Positions 8,646 to 17,838 of a stretch of DNA of 64,000 bases are shown in pieces. Position numbers and translations under genes: made by a program. Each line of letters begins with the position of its first letter. Positions within the stretch are counted from its first letter, which is position 1. The notes below the pieces were generated by a model, which was not told the origin of the DNA, searched no databases, and was given only the letters and a program-made list of their open reading frames with translations. This DNA comes from Sutterella sp047777475 (GTDB lineage: Bacteria > Pseudomonadota > Gammaproteobacteria > Burkholderiales > Burkholderiaceae_F), in contig JBKEET010000004.1 in the NCBI GenBank assembly GCA_047777475.1, forward strand, positions 62,001 through 126,000, given 5' to 3'.

Positions 8646-9849
8646 GCTTCTGCCGGCGGCGCTCGATGAATTCGGCGGCGGCGATCTTCGGCGCGCGCAC
8701 GCAAAGGAGCGAGAGCCCCGCCGTTCCCGGGATGACCAGGAAAAGGAGCTGGATGCCGAGGTCCTTCATGAGATGCGAGAGCGGCGAGCCGACCGCCCAG
8801 ACGTCGGCCTGGCCGGCGAGGAAATGCGTGAGCGGAATGAGGTGGCCGAACGCGGCGACGGTCGTCGACATCGACTCGAACGGGTAGGCGAAGCCGGTGA
8901 ACGGGAAGGCCGGGGCGGTGACGCCGGTGAGCATCAGCGCGCCGAGGAGCCAGGTCGGTCCTAGGCTCATGAACATCAGGGCGAGCGCCGCCATGTCGAG
9001 GATGAGCATCGCGGCGATGAGCATCCAGATGTAAAGCGGTCCCTCGGGGGCATTGCCCGAGAAGCCGGCGAAGCCCGCGACCCAGCAGAGCGCCACGACG
9101 ACGAACCAGCACACCCAGGGCAGCAGCTTGCCGACGAAAAGCGCGGTGACCGAGCCGCCGGTCACTTCCAGCGCGCGGTGCATCGTGAGCGCGCGCCATT
9201 CGCGGCCGATGACGCCGGCAAAGACCAGGCCGCTCGCCAGCGCGAGCACGCCCGGCAGCAGCGTCGGGAGCAGGTAGCTGAAGAAGTTGAAGGCGGGGTT
9301 GCCCTTGTAGTAGGCCTCGACGGTCCGCACCCTCATGAGCGAGGCGTTGGCGTCGATCGAGCCGCCGCGGGCGGCGGTGACGCGCGCCGCGGCCGTTTCT
9401 TTCGAGGAGGCGGCGAGCGCCGCCTTGATGTCGAGCTCAATGAACGTGGCGACGGCGTAGCTGTTCTTGTTGACGTTGATTTCCACCGTGGCGCCGCGGC
9501 CGTTCATCATGTCGCGCGCGAAATTCTTCGGAATGACGACATAGTCGAAGGTCTTGAAGCTGCGCAGGCTCGCTTCGGCCTGCTCGATGGTGTCGTACTG
9601 CACCATCTTGACCTTGGACAGCGCATCGAGCCGCAGCATGATGTCGCGCGAGTAGGCGGAGTCGCCGTCGAGGTTCACGAAGCCCGTGGGGATCTTCGTG
9701 ATCTGGCCGCCGGCGCCGAAGGTGCCGGCCAGCACCAGCAGCCAGCAGACCGGCAGCACGACGCACAGCAGGATCACCTGGGGGTGATCGATCACCCAGG
9801 CGATCTCATAGCGGCAGGCCCGCCACACGTTGTTGAACCAGCGGCGCAT
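8620..9849 (-). CDS. ABC-2 type membrane permease, first of the export operon
   Basis: This is a 409-residue permease of the same ABC-2 family as the next gene and probably its heterodimer partner. A helix at about residues 22-45 is followed by a periplasmic domain (GFVNLDGDSAYSRDIMLRLD, parallel to the VVDLDN segment of the partner), several C-terminal helices and a basic Arg/Lys tail. No Walker A or ABC signature is present. The start lies 14 bases after the HlyD stop and the end overlaps the second permease, so all four genes are probably co-transcribed from upstream of the TolC gene. Confidence 0.88.
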   Translation of the reverse strand: MRRWFNNVWRACRYEIAWVIDHPQVILLCVVLPVCWLLVLAGTFGAGGQITKIPTGFVNLDGDSAYSRDIMLRLDALSKVKMVQYDTIEQAEASLRSFKTFDYVVIPKNFARDMMNGRGATVEINVNKNSYAVATFIELDIKAALAASSKETAAARVTAARGGSIDANASLMRVRTVEAYYKGNPAFNFFSYLLPTLLPGVLALASGLVFAGVIGREWRALTMHRALEVTGGSVTALFVGKLLPWVCWFVVVALCWVAGFAGFSGNAPEGPLYIWMLIAAMLILDMAALALMFMSLGPTWLLGALMLTGVTAPAFPFTGFAYPFESMSTTVAAFGHLIPLTHFLAGQADVWAVGSPLSHLMKDLGIQLLFLVIPGTAGLSLLCVRAPKIAAAEFIERRRQKLERRKHRG

Positions 9850-9863
9850 AGGAAATCAGCGCA

Positions 9864-10874
9864 TCAGCGCTCGACGATGACGGACATGCCCGGGCGCATG
9901 GCCGGGAGATCCTTTTCGGCGCGGGCGCGCACTTCGAAGGTGCGCAGGTCGTAGCCCGTGTTCTGGCGCGTCGCGCGCCACGTGGCGTACTCGCCGCGCG
10001 GGTTGATCCAGTAAACCTTGACGCGCACGTCCTTGCCGAGCGCCGGGATCTTCGCGGTCATTTCGGTGCCCACCTCAATGCCCGGGAGCTCGTCCTCGCG
10101 CACGTTGAAGACGATCCATTTGTCGGAAAGGTCGGTCACCAGGATGATCGGGTAGCCAGCGGGCGTGAGCTCGCCTTCCTCCATGACGAGGCGCGTCACC
10201 TCGCCCGGGACGGGCGAGCGCACGTCGCTTTCCCCGACGAGGCTCGCGACTTCGGCGACGCCGCCCTCGGCCTGGCGCACGCGCGCCTCGGCCGTTGCAA
10301 TGTCTTCCTTGCGGGCGCCTTCGTCAACCTGGTTCATGCGCGCCTGGGCGGCCGCGGCAACCTTCTGCGCGGCGGCGAGCTGCGCGGACGCCTCGTCGTG
10401 GCGCTGCGCGGAAACGAGGCCGTCCAAGTAAAGCGCGTGGATGCGCCGGTAGGTCTTCTGCGCGAGCTCAAGCGAGGCGCGGGCGCGCTCCCAGTCGGCC
10501 CTGGCGGCCTGCTTTTCCTGAACGCGGGAGCCCGTCTGGGACTTGGTTTCCTGGGCCTTGGCGGCTTCCTGCTGCGCCTTGACCTGGGCGTACTTCGCCT
10601 CGAGTTCGGGGATCGAGATCACGGCGACCGAATCGCCCGCTTTGATTAGGTCGCCTTCGCGCACCTTGAGCTTCTCGATGCGGCCCGTCACCTTGGCGGA
10701 AACGGAGATCGTGCGCGCGTCGACGAGGCCCTGCAGGGGCACTTTGCCGGGATGCAGCGCCTGCCAGGTGCCCCAGGCGAGAAAGAGGATGATGCCGGCG
10801 AAGACGAGCATCCCGATGACCATCGGAATCCGGCTTTGGCCGGTCTTTTTTTCGTTTTTGCTTGTGCTGGGCAT
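9864..10874 (-). CDS. HlyD-family membrane fusion (periplasmic adaptor) protein
   Basis: This is a 336-residue adaptor that links inner-membrane permeases to an outer-membrane TolC channel. A single N-terminal helix (about residues 17-38) anchors it. It is followed by the first lipoyl half (KVTGRIEKLKVREGDLIKAGD), a coiled-coil hairpin rich in Ala, Gln and Lys (about 90-200), the second lipoyl half with GEVTRLVMEEGE, and a beta-barrel domain. It lies 24 bases downstream of the TolC gene and 14 upstream of the first permease. The layout matches drug or toxin exporters of the YhiI/YbhG type; the substrate is not predictable. Confidence 0.92.
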   Translation of the reverse strand: MPSTSKNEKKTGQSRIPMVIGMLVFAGIILFLAWGTWQALHPGKVPLQGLVDARTISVSAKVTGRIEKLKVREGDLIKAGDSVAVISIPELEAKYAQVKAQQEAAKAQETKSQTGSRVQEKQAARADWERARASLELAQKTYRRIHALYLDGLVSAQRHDEASAQLAAAQKVAAAAQARMNQVDEGARKEDIATAEARVRQAEGGVAEVASLVGESDVRSPVPGEVTRLVMEEGELTPAGYPIILVTDLSDKWIVFNVREDELPGIEVGTEMTAKIPALGKDVRVKVYWINPRGEYATWRATRQNTGYDLRTFEVRARAEKDLPAMRPGMSVIVER

Positions 10875-10898
10875 AATGATTTTTCTGCTTGCTATCGG

Positions 10899-12290
10899 TC
10901 AGCGCACCGGCATGAAGTCGCTGCGCGAGAGGGTGTCGAGGAATTCGGGCATGGCGCCGGCGGCGGCGTGCAGCTGCGCCCAGCCCACGACGAACTTGTA
11001 GGCGGCCTGGCGGCGCGCGATTTCGGCGCCGATGAGCTGCGTGCGCGCCTCGTCGAGGTCAAGCGCGGTGGAAAGCCCCTCGTGGAAGCTCTTTTCGCGC
11101 AGGCGCAGGTTCTCGCGCGCGAGCGCCACGTTGCCGGCGGTGAGGTCAAACTCCTCGCGCGCCTGCGTCACGCGCAGGAACGCCACCTCGACCGAGGTTT
11201 CGAGCGAGTTGACCGTTTCGCGGCGATAGGCGTCGGCCTTGTTGACGGCCTCGTGCGCGGCGTGCAGCGTGTCGCTGCGGTCGCGGTTGTCCCAGAGCGT
11301 GAACGTCACGCCGATGCCGGCCATCCAGTCGGGCTCCACGATGGTTTGGTAATGCTTGATGAGCGCCTTGTTGCCGAAGGCGTAAACCTTGGGCTTGTAG
11401 TTGGCTTCGGCGCTCCTGACGCCTTCGTCGGCCTGCGCCCTGAGCGCATCCATGCGGGCGAGGAGCGGCGAGGCGCTCTTGGCCTTGTCCTGCCAGTCCG
11501 AGAGCGTGCCGAGGTCGCCCGTGAGCACGAAAAGCGGCGTCGAGAGCGCAGGGAGCGAGTCTTCGCGCAGGATCTTCATGAGGCGCGCTTCCGCCACGCT
11601 CGTGTCCGTGTGCGAGGCGACGGCCTCGCGCTTGGCCTTGTCGCGCGAAACTTCGACCGACATGCGCTCGACCTGGGCGATCATGCCCTGCTTCTCGAAG
11701 CGCCTGGCGCGGTTCACTTCCGCTTCCTGGTCGGCGAGCTTGCTCTTCCGGAGCGTCTCGATGCTTCTTGCAAGCTGCACGCCCCAGTAGCGCGCGGCGA
11801 GGTCGGCGTCGAGCTCGTTCTCGCGGGCGTCGCGCTCGGCGCGGCTCTGCGAGGCCTTGTGACGAAGGACGTTCTGCTGCGCCTTGATCTGACCGCCCGT
11901 GTAGATCGGCAGCACGGCATTGAGCGATGCCCTCGGGCCGTCAAGGTCGGTCTTGGTGTGCACGTGGATATGGTCGTAGCCCGCGAGCGCGGGATTGATT
12001 CTCGAGAGGCTGCTGCTGATGCCGGTGTCAACCGACAGGTCAAGCGTCTTGGTGCCCCAGAGCTGTTCCGCGACGGCTTCGACGCGGGGGCCGGAAAGCG
12101 ATTTGGCAGCCTCGGCCGCGGCATCGGCGCGGGCGATTTCGGCACGGTCGGCCTGCATGACGTCGGCGCGCTCGTGGAGCAGGGCCCTGGCCTGGGCAAA
12201 ATCCATGGGCGCCTGCGTGACCGTGACGGCGCCGGCAGTGCCGAAGGCAAGCGAAAGGGCGATGGCGCTGAGCAATAAACGATGTGACAT
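10899..12290 (-). CDS. TolC-family outer-membrane efflux channel
   Basis: This is a 463-residue outer-membrane protein with a Sec signal peptide ending near residue 21 (GTAGA). Two repeats of long Ala/Glu/Arg-rich coiled-coil helices alternate with beta strands that carry the family patterns ASLNAVLPIYTGGQI and AGIGVTFTLWDNRD. Trimers of such proteins form the exit duct of tripartite exporters. As first gene of the operon it is followed by HlyD and two ABC-2 permeases on the same strand. The ATG at 12290 directly precedes the signal sequence. Promoter elements must lie in the long gap upstream. Confidence 0.92.
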   Translation of the reverse strand: MSHRLLLSAIALSLAFGTAGAVTVTQAPMDFAQARALLHERADVMQADRAEIARADAAAEAAKSLSGPRVEAVAEQLWGTKTLDLSVDTGISSSLSRINPALAGYDHIHVHTKTDLDGPRASLNAVLPIYTGGQIKAQQNVLRHKASQSRAERDARENELDADLAARYWGVQLARSIETLRKSKLADQEAEVNRARRFEKQGMIAQVERMSVEVSRDKAKREAVASHTDTSVAEARLMKILREDSLPALSTPLFVLTGDLGTLSDWQDKAKSASPLLARMDALRAQADEGVRSAEANYKPKVYAFGNKALIKHYQTIVEPDWMAGIGVTFTLWDNRDRSDTLHAAHEAVNKADAYRRETVNSLETSVEVAFLRVTQAREEFDLTAGNVALARENLRLREKSFHEGLSTALDLDEARTQLIGAEIARRQAAYKFVVGWAQLHAAAGAMPEFLDTLSRSDFMPVR

Positions 12291-12907
12291 ATTCGTTAGC
12301 TGGGAGGTGCATCGGCTCCGCGGCGGGCAGAAAATCGGCTGACGGCGGCGGTGCTCTCCGTCATCATACTATTGAGCCGGTGCCCCCGCAGCGGAAACCG
12401 CATCCGTTCCGTGCATCTGAAAACGGTGTATTTGTACCATACGCAGGATCTGCCCGACATCGGGGAATCCGGCGGAAGTCCTGAGGCCGCGGCACGCGCG
12501 AGCCTTTGTCAGCGGGCTTGCTTTATGTCTCCTATAAAAATCTATTTTAATTTTACTAAAAAATACATTTATTGAAGAAGAGCGTTTCTCAGGCAGAAAC
12601 GTGATGCACCGGGCACGCCGGAGACGGTCAGGCTCTTCTGCCCGGAGAGCATCCGGCGGCACTGCCGTTCTTGAAGGGCAGGGGTAAATTCTTCGATAAA
12701 GTAGTTTATAAAGAACATAATGCATTCATACTCCAAAATAGGTAAGAATGCTGCAATTAATAATTTGCAGAGGTTTCGGGGAAGAAAAGGGGATAGAATC
12801 CCGCGTTCGCCGGAGCCAAACGCGAATCAGTGCGGGTGACTGCTGCCCGGCACTGCTTTATCATTGTGAACTGTTGTTCATTTTTTTAATTCACTCGGGA
12901 CAAAAGC
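12291..12907. other. Long non-coding gap with divergent promoters
   Basis: About 617 bases separate the divergent TolC and nitrobindin-like genes. I see no convincing gene: the frames here lack ribosome sites and look random. The middle (about 12525-12580) and right end are AT-rich. A small hairpin, CGTTTCT-CAGGC-AGAAACG at 12583-12601, has no T run. A dyad CTGCAA-N8-TTGCAG lies at 12751-12770. Both could be operator sites, with no known factor match. Confidence 0.4.
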
Positions 12908-13555
12908 ATGAAAGACATCTATACCGAGCGCCCGCTCAACCCGGACACGATGGCCTCCCTCGGGCCCATTGCGCCGCTTGCCGGAAGCTGGCACGGCGAG
13001 GACGGCATCGACACGCACCCCCAGAAGAACGGCCCGGAGTCGGAACCCTACGTCGAGGACTGGGACTTCGAAGTCATCGACCCGCAGAGCAACGGCCCGC
13101 AGCAGCTTTTCGGCATGCGCTACCACATTCACATCACGAAGCCGGGCGAGCTCACGGCTTTCCACGATCAGTGCGGCTACATTCTTTATGAGCCGGACAC
13201 GGGCAAGGTCTTCATGACGCTTTCCATCCCGCGCGCGCAGGCCGCCATGGCCGTGGGCACGGCCAAGCCCGGCGACCGCTCCGTCACGCTGCACGCCGAG
13301 CGCGGCAGCACGGAAAACGGCATCGTCTCCAACCCCTTCCTCGAGGAGAACTTCCGCACGACGGCTTTCGACGTCACGTTCAAGTTCAACGAGGACGGCA
13401 CGATCGCCTACGAAGAGACGACGTTCCTCGAGATCCCCGGCGTCAAGGGCGTCTTCAAGCACACCGACGTCAACACCATGCACATGGTGGGAGCGGCCCG
13501 CCCGAACGCCGCGATGATCGACGAGGGCCTCCTCAACCGCAACCCTCGCGGCTGA
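12908..13555 (+). CDS. Heme-binding beta-barrel protein, nitrobindin-like
   Basis: This is a 215-residue cytoplasmic protein with the beta-barrel pattern of the nitrobindin/THAP4 C-terminal family (FABP-like, formerly DUF1794). It opens with IAPLAGSWHGEDGIDTHPQ, where the family has LxGxWxGxG, and ends with a strand containing KHTDVNTMHMVG, where the family has its heme-ligand His. Characterised members hold ferric heme and react with nitric oxide or peroxynitrite. The window also encodes NsrR and nitrate reductase, which fits nitrogen-oxide stress, but there is no direct link in the sequence. The family is likely; the activity is inferred. Confidence 0.7.
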   Translation: MKDIYTERPLNPDTMASLGPIAPLAGSWHGEDGIDTHPQKNGPESEPYVEDWDFEVIDPQSNGPQQLFGMRYHIHITKPGELTAFHDQCGYILYEPDTGKVFMTLSIPRAQAAMAVGTAKPGDRSVTLHAERGSTENGIVSNPFLEENFRTTAFDVTFKFNEDGTIAYEETTFLEIPGVKGVFKHTDVNTMHMVGAARPNAAMIDEGLLNRNPRG

Positions 13556-13622
13556 TCTTTTCCCTTAGCTTTTTTAATTTTTTTTTGCGCAGCTCCGGAC
13601 CGCCAGAGTCCGGAGCAATGCG

Positions 13623-13657
13623 GCGGGTCCGCCTTGGGCCCGCTTTTCCCTCTTTTT
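13623..13657 (+). terminator. Hairpin with T run just before the patatin gene
   Basis: GCGGGTCC pairs with GGGCCCGC around a 5-base loop and is followed by TTTTCCCTCTTTTT. It may end the nitrobindin-like transcript, but it stops only 4 bases before the patatin ATG and so occupies its leader. A second stem, GCTCCGGAC/GTCCGGAGC (13592-13616), precedes it. Confidence 0.4.
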
Positions 13658-13660
13658 GCT

Positions 13661-15931
13661 ATGACCACTCGTTTTGCAAAATTTGCAGCGGCTGCGCTCG
13701 CTGCCGCCGCGCTTGCCGGTGCGGTGCAGAGCGCCTGGGCACGCACGGCCGAAGAAGTCCGCGCGGTCTGCCGGGCCGAAGGCCGGCCCTGCGTGGGACT
13801 TGTCCTTTCGGGCGGCGGCGCGCGCGGCTTCGCGCACGACGGCGTGCTGAAGGTTCTTGAAGAGCTCGGCGTCAAGGTCGACGTCGTGACGGGCACCTCG
13901 ATGGGCTCGATGATCGGCGGCGCGTACGCCGCCGGCTATTCGGCCGACCAGATCGAGGACATCATCAGCGGCGTCAACTGGAACAAGATGATGGCTTCGC
14001 GCGCCGAGCGCAAGGACCTGCCCTGGCGCCTCAAGAAGGACGACTACAAGAACCTGCCGAGCAACGGCATCGAGTTCACCAAGGACTGGCAGGTGAAGAT
14101 GCCCGACAGCGTCATCCCGACCGAGGAGCTCGACCTGTTCCTCGCCGACAAGACGGGCCCGGTGAACTACGTCAACGACCTTTCCGACCTGGCGCTGCCT
14201 TTCGCCTGCGTGGCCACCGACCTCGTGACCGGCAAGCCCGTGGTGATGCAGAAGGACGTCGACCTCGGGCACGCCATGCGCTCCTCAATGTCGGTGCCGG
14301 GCGTTTTTGCGCCGGTGACGTGGAAGGAGCACGTCCTGGTCGACGGCGGCCTCGTCGACAACATCCCGATTGAACTGGCCAGAAAAATGGGCGCCGACGT
14401 GATCATTGCGGTCAACGTGGGCACGCCGCTCCTGAAGCGCGACCAGATCGGCAATATCGTGAGCGTCATGGCGCAGATGGTGAACCTTCTCACCGAACAG
14501 AACGTGCAGCGCTCGCTCGCGACGCTCAAGCTCAAGGAAGGCGACATCCTCATCACGCCCGAGCTCGATGAGTACACCAGCGCCGACTTCAGCCGCAGCG
14601 CCGCGATCATCAAGAAGGGCATCGAGGCGGCCAACAGGCACCGCGGCGAGCTGAGCCGCTATGCCGTGCCGCGCAATCAGTGGGTGCGCTGGGAGGCGGT
14701 GCGCGAGAAGGCCGTGCTGCCCGCAACGCGCCGCGAGGAGCACCAGCTCGCCGCCGTCAAGGTCGAGGGCCTCAAGGTTGTAAATCCGGAAGCGGTGCTC
14801 AACGAAATCGACATCGACACCTCGAAGCCCGTCACCAACGACGAGATCGAGAACGCGAGCCGCCGCGTCTGGGCCGACGGCGAGTACAGCTCGGTGCGCT
14901 ACCGCTTCGAGCCGGGGCCCGAAGGCACCGAGACGCTCGTTTTAGAGCCGAAGGAAAAGAAGCCGGGCTACTCGAGCATCCGCGTGGGCGGCTCGCTTGA
15001 GACGGACTTCAAGGAAAACCACACCTTCAACGTCATCCTCTCGCACTCGTTCAACTGGATCAATTCCTGGGGCGGCGAGCAGCGCACGGACCTGCTCATC
15101 GGCCACAAGAAGCACCTCACGCTCGAGTGGTACCAGCCGCTCGGGCCGGGATCCGACATCTTCTTCGATGCCAAGGCCGGCTACCGGCGCGATCCGTTCG
15201 ACGTCTACCACAACAACGACATCGTGGCGCGCTTCCGCAACCAGACGTATTACGCGGAGGCTGGCCTTGGCTGGTCGATCGCGCGCCAGGGCTACGCGGA
15301 GCTCGCCGGCGGCTACGCCACGCAGCACACCAACCGCGCCATCGGCACGATCGATCCCACGCAGCCGAGCGTCTCCTCGCCGTTCGTTTCGGGAAGGCTC
15401 TTCCTCGACACGCTCGACAATGTGAACTTCCCGCGCAAGGGCTACTACGTCTCGCTCGAGCTGAGCCGCTATGCGGACGTCGATTCGGATTTCTCCGGCA
15501 ACAACGTCTATGAAGCGACGGTGCAGCTGCCGTACTCGATTGACCGCTGGTCCGCCATGCTCACGGCGAAGGCCGGCCAGAGCGCGATGCCGAACTACTT
15601 CTCGCTCGGCGGCGCCTTCGAGCTCTCGGGCTCGCCGTACGGCCGCTACACGGGCTCGCACCTGCAGTTCGCCTCGCTCAGGCTTTCGCGCGACGTTTCC
15701 GATCTCTTCGGCAACAGCCCGCAGCCCATCTGGCTCGGCGCTTCGTTCGAAGCGGGCCGCGCCTGGAACAAGCACGGCGACGTCGGCGAGGAGTCGAGCG
15801 ACAACGACTGGCATGAGGCCATCGGCGGCTACATCGGCCTCGACAGCGTGATCGGCCCGGTCTACCTGATGACCGGCCGCACGTTCGACGAGAGCTGGGG
15901 CTTCTACTTCTTCTGGGGCCGCAAGCTCTGA
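13661..15931 (+). CDS. Patatin-like phospholipase fused to an outer-membrane barrel (type Vd autotransporter)
   Basis: This is a 756-residue protein. I chose the ATG at 13661 because it starts a signal peptide (residues 1-27, ending QSAWA). The patatin domain covers about 40-300: the oxyanion loop GGGARG, nucleophile motif GTSMGS and catalytic Asp in DGGLVDN are intact, so it should be an active lipase. A POTRA-like segment (about 355-430) and a 16-strand BamA-type barrel ending in FYFFWGRKL follow. This is the PlpD layout, in which the barrel secretes the lipase. There is no good Shine-Dalgarno sequence, as the leader is pyrimidine-rich. A strong terminator follows. Confidence 0.9.
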   Translation: MTTRFAKFAAAALAAAALAGAVQSAWARTAEEVRAVCRAEGRPCVGLVLSGGGARGFAHDGVLKVLEELGVKVDVVTGTSMGSMIGGAYAAGYSADQIEDIISGVNWNKMMASRAERKDLPWRLKKDDYKNLPSNGIEFTKDWQVKMPDSVIPTEELDLFLADKTGPVNYVNDLSDLALPFACVATDLVTGKPVVMQKDVDLGHAMRSSMSVPGVFAPVTWKEHVLVDGGLVDNIPIELARKMGADVIIAVNVGTPLLKRDQIGNIVSVMAQMVNLLTEQNVQRSLATLKLKEGDILITPELDEYTSADFSRSAAIIKKGIEAANRHRGELSRYAVPRNQWVRWEAVREKAVLPATRREEHQLAAVKVEGLKVVNPEAVLNEIDIDTSKPVTNDEIENASRRVWADGEYSSVRYRFEPGPEGTETLVLEPKEKKPGYSSIRVGGSLETDFKENHTFNVILSHSFNWINSWGGEQRTDLLIGHKKHLTLEWYQPLGPGSDIFFDAKAGYRRDPFDVYHNNDIVARFRNQTYYAEAGLGWSIARQGYAELAGGYATQHTNRAIGTIDPTQPSVSSPFVSGRLFLDTLDNVNFPRKGYYVSLELSRYADVDSDFSGNNVYEATVQLPYSIDRWSAMLTAKAGQSAMPNYFSLGGAFELSGSPYGRYTGSHLQFASLRLSRDVSDLFGNSPQPIWLGASFEAGRAWNKHGDVGEESSDNDWHEAIGGYIGLDSVIGPVYLMTGRTFDESWGFYFFWGRKL

Positions 15932-15955
15932 AAGAAGCCGCAGGGCCTGAAGCAT

Positions 15956-15991
15956 GCGGGGCGCCTCCTTTCGGAGACGCCCCGCTTTTTT
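15956..15991 (+). terminator. Rho-independent terminator after the patatin gene
   Basis: The arms GCGGGGCGCCTCC and GGAGACGCCCCGC form a 13-position stem with one mismatch, followed by six T, 25 bases after the stop codon. Confidence 0.85.
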
Positions 15992-16040
15992 GGGAAAGCA
16001 GCAGGGGCGGCGCTTCTGCGCCGGGCCCCGTGCGCTTTGC

Positions 16041-16912
16041 TCAGCGCTTGATGATCAGCAGCGGCATGCGGATGCCCGCGGCGACGTGCTGGGCGGTGGA
16101 GCCGAGCACCGAGGCGCGGAAGTTGCCGTAGCCGTGCGAGCCCATGACGATCATGTCGAGGTGGTCGTTGGCGTACTTGATGATTTCCTTGGCCGGATCG
16201 TTGCCGACGAGGCAGACGGGCTTAAGCGGAATCTTCGCGAGCTCGAACACATTGAGGACGGGGCCGGCGGCTTCCTTGAAAGCATCGCTCTCCGCGCCCA
16301 CCGAGTCGTCGAGGTTCTCGATGTCGTCGCGCGCCACGCCGTTGAGCGAGGGCACCACGCTGATGACGCTGAACTCGGAATCCTTGCCGAAGAATTCATG
16401 GAAGTCGGCGACAAACTCGGCGGCGACGCGGCCGTAGTCCGAGTTGTCGACGCAGATGCCGATGCGCAGCTTCTTGGGCATTTCGTCCGGCCCGCGCACG
16501 AGCAGCAGCGGGCGCTGCGTCACGGCGAGCACGTCGCGCGAGACCGAGCCCATGATGAGGCTCGTCATGGCGCCGCGGCCGTGGGAGCCCATCACGATGA
16601 GGTCGGCGTTCATTTCGTCGGCGACCTGGGAAATGACGTGGGCGTAATGGCCGTTGCGGACGGTCTTCTTCACCTCGAGTCCGGTGGAGCGAAGAATGTC
16701 GTCGAGCGCTTCGAAACCTTCTTGCCCTCGGCCTGGTAGTAGGCTTCGATGGCCTCGAGGCCGAGCGAGCGGGAAATCAGCTCAGGGACGAGGTTCTGCA
16801 CGTTAAGCAGAACCACAGTGGGGTCGCCGCCGAACTGCTTGACACGGTTGGCGACGAAACTGACGGCGAGACGGCTGTAGTAGCTGCCGTCAACCGGTAC
16901 GAGAATGCGCAT
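16041..16912 (-). pseudogene. Tandem universal stress protein interrupted by a one-base frameshift
   Basis: Two UspA domains are encoded on the minus strand. The first begins at the ATG at 16912 (MRILVPVDGSYYSRLAVSF) and reads to about 16720. There the frame shifts by one base, and the rest of domain 1 (EALDDILRSTGLEVKK, ADLIVMGSHGRGAM) and all of domain 2 continue in another frame to 16041. Restoring one G gives an uninterrupted protein of about 290 residues with both ATP-loop patterns (GSHGRGAMTSLIMGSVS and GSHGYGNFRASVLGSTA). The rest shows no decay, so this is either a very recent mutation or a sequencing error. Usp proteins help cells survive starvation and stress. Confidence 0.85.
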
Positions 16913-17068
16913 GTAGAACCTCCCTCAGAAAACTCATCGGAGCGAGCGTTTGCCGCATCGGCGAAACCTCGTTTCATAAACCCATTGTAGCCCCGAAGAA
17001 AGATAAAAAGCAGTATTCGGGACATAAAAATAAACCTTCCGCTTCGGCCTGCGGCTCAGGCGATGCGG

Positions 17069-17809
17069 CTAAACGGAAGAGCCCTGTGCGGCGCGCAGCA
17101 GAAACGCGCCGAGATCGTGCCAGTTCTCGAAAAAACCGACGGCGAGCGCGGCGATTCTCCCGCGGTCGGCGGCGGAGGCCGCATCGGCGAGCGCCGCCGT
17201 GCGGATGCCCGCGGCGCGGGCGGCGGTAATGCCGGGGAGCGAATCCTCGACGGCGAGGCAGGCTTCGGCGGGGAGATGAAGGCGCTCGAGCGCCAGGCGG
17301 TAAACCTCGGGATCGGGCTTGATGGCCGAGACGTCCTCGCGCGTCAGGATGACGCTGAAGGCCGAAAAAGGGATGGCCGCCGCGGTGTGCGGGTTGACCT
17401 CGGCGTAGATCGGGATGTTGGCGCGCTTCGTCGTCGTGGCGATCGCCATGCGGACGCCGGTTTTCGCGAGCGCCCTGAGCGCTTCGCCGGCGCCCGGCTT
17501 CGGCATCGCCTCGCTGCGCAGCATCTCGCGGGAAATCCGGCGGCGCTCGGCGTGCGCTTCGGCGGCCGAAAGCGGGCTGCCGCAGGCGCGCGCCAGGTCG
17601 CCGCAGAAGCTTTCGTAGGGATCCGGATCGTGCGCGTGCGCGGCGAGCGACCGGGCGCGCAGGGCGCTGAGTTCGCCGGGCGCAAGCCGCACCGTGCCGC
17701 CGATGCGCTCGCAGAGCCGCGCGTCGACGCGGGTCCACAGGCTCATCGTGTCAAGGACGGTGCCGTCCAGGTCGAATATGACGGCCCGGGGGCGGAGGAG
17801 GCGGTCCAT
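17069..17809 (-). CDS. HAD-superfamily phosphatase (phosphoglycolate phosphatase-like)
   Basis: This is a 246-residue hydrolase. The start at 17809 (MDRLLRPRAV) is favoured over one 16 codons earlier because it places the catalytic motif I, FDLDGTVLDT, at its usual distance. Motif II is in IATTTKRA, the motif III Lys in SAIKPDPEVY and the motif IV acidic pair in AVEDSLPGI. The helical cap of subfamily I lies between. Substrates of this group are small phosphates; which one cannot be read. It is followed upstream by a lipoprotein gene on the same strand, with 29 bases between the two. Confidence 0.88.
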   Translation of the reverse strand: MDRLLRPRAVIFDLDGTVLDTMSLWTRVDARLCERIGGTVRLAPGELSALRARSLAAHAHDPDPYESFCGDLARACGSPLSAAEAHAERRRISREMLRSEAMPKPGAGEALRALAKTGVRMAIATTTKRANIPIYAEVNPHTAAAIPFSAFSVILTREDVSAIKPDPEVYRLALERLHLPAEACLAVEDSLPGITAARAAGIRTAALADAASAADRGRIAALAVGFFENWHDLGAFLLRAAQGSSV

Positions 17810-17838
17810 GCTTGAAACGCGGGGGCGGAGGCGGCCGT

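Noticed and set aside
12369..12725. 118-codon frame in the gap before the nitrobindin-like gene
   Set aside because: It has no ribosome site, mixed composition crossing AT-rich promoter sequence, and no recognisable motif.
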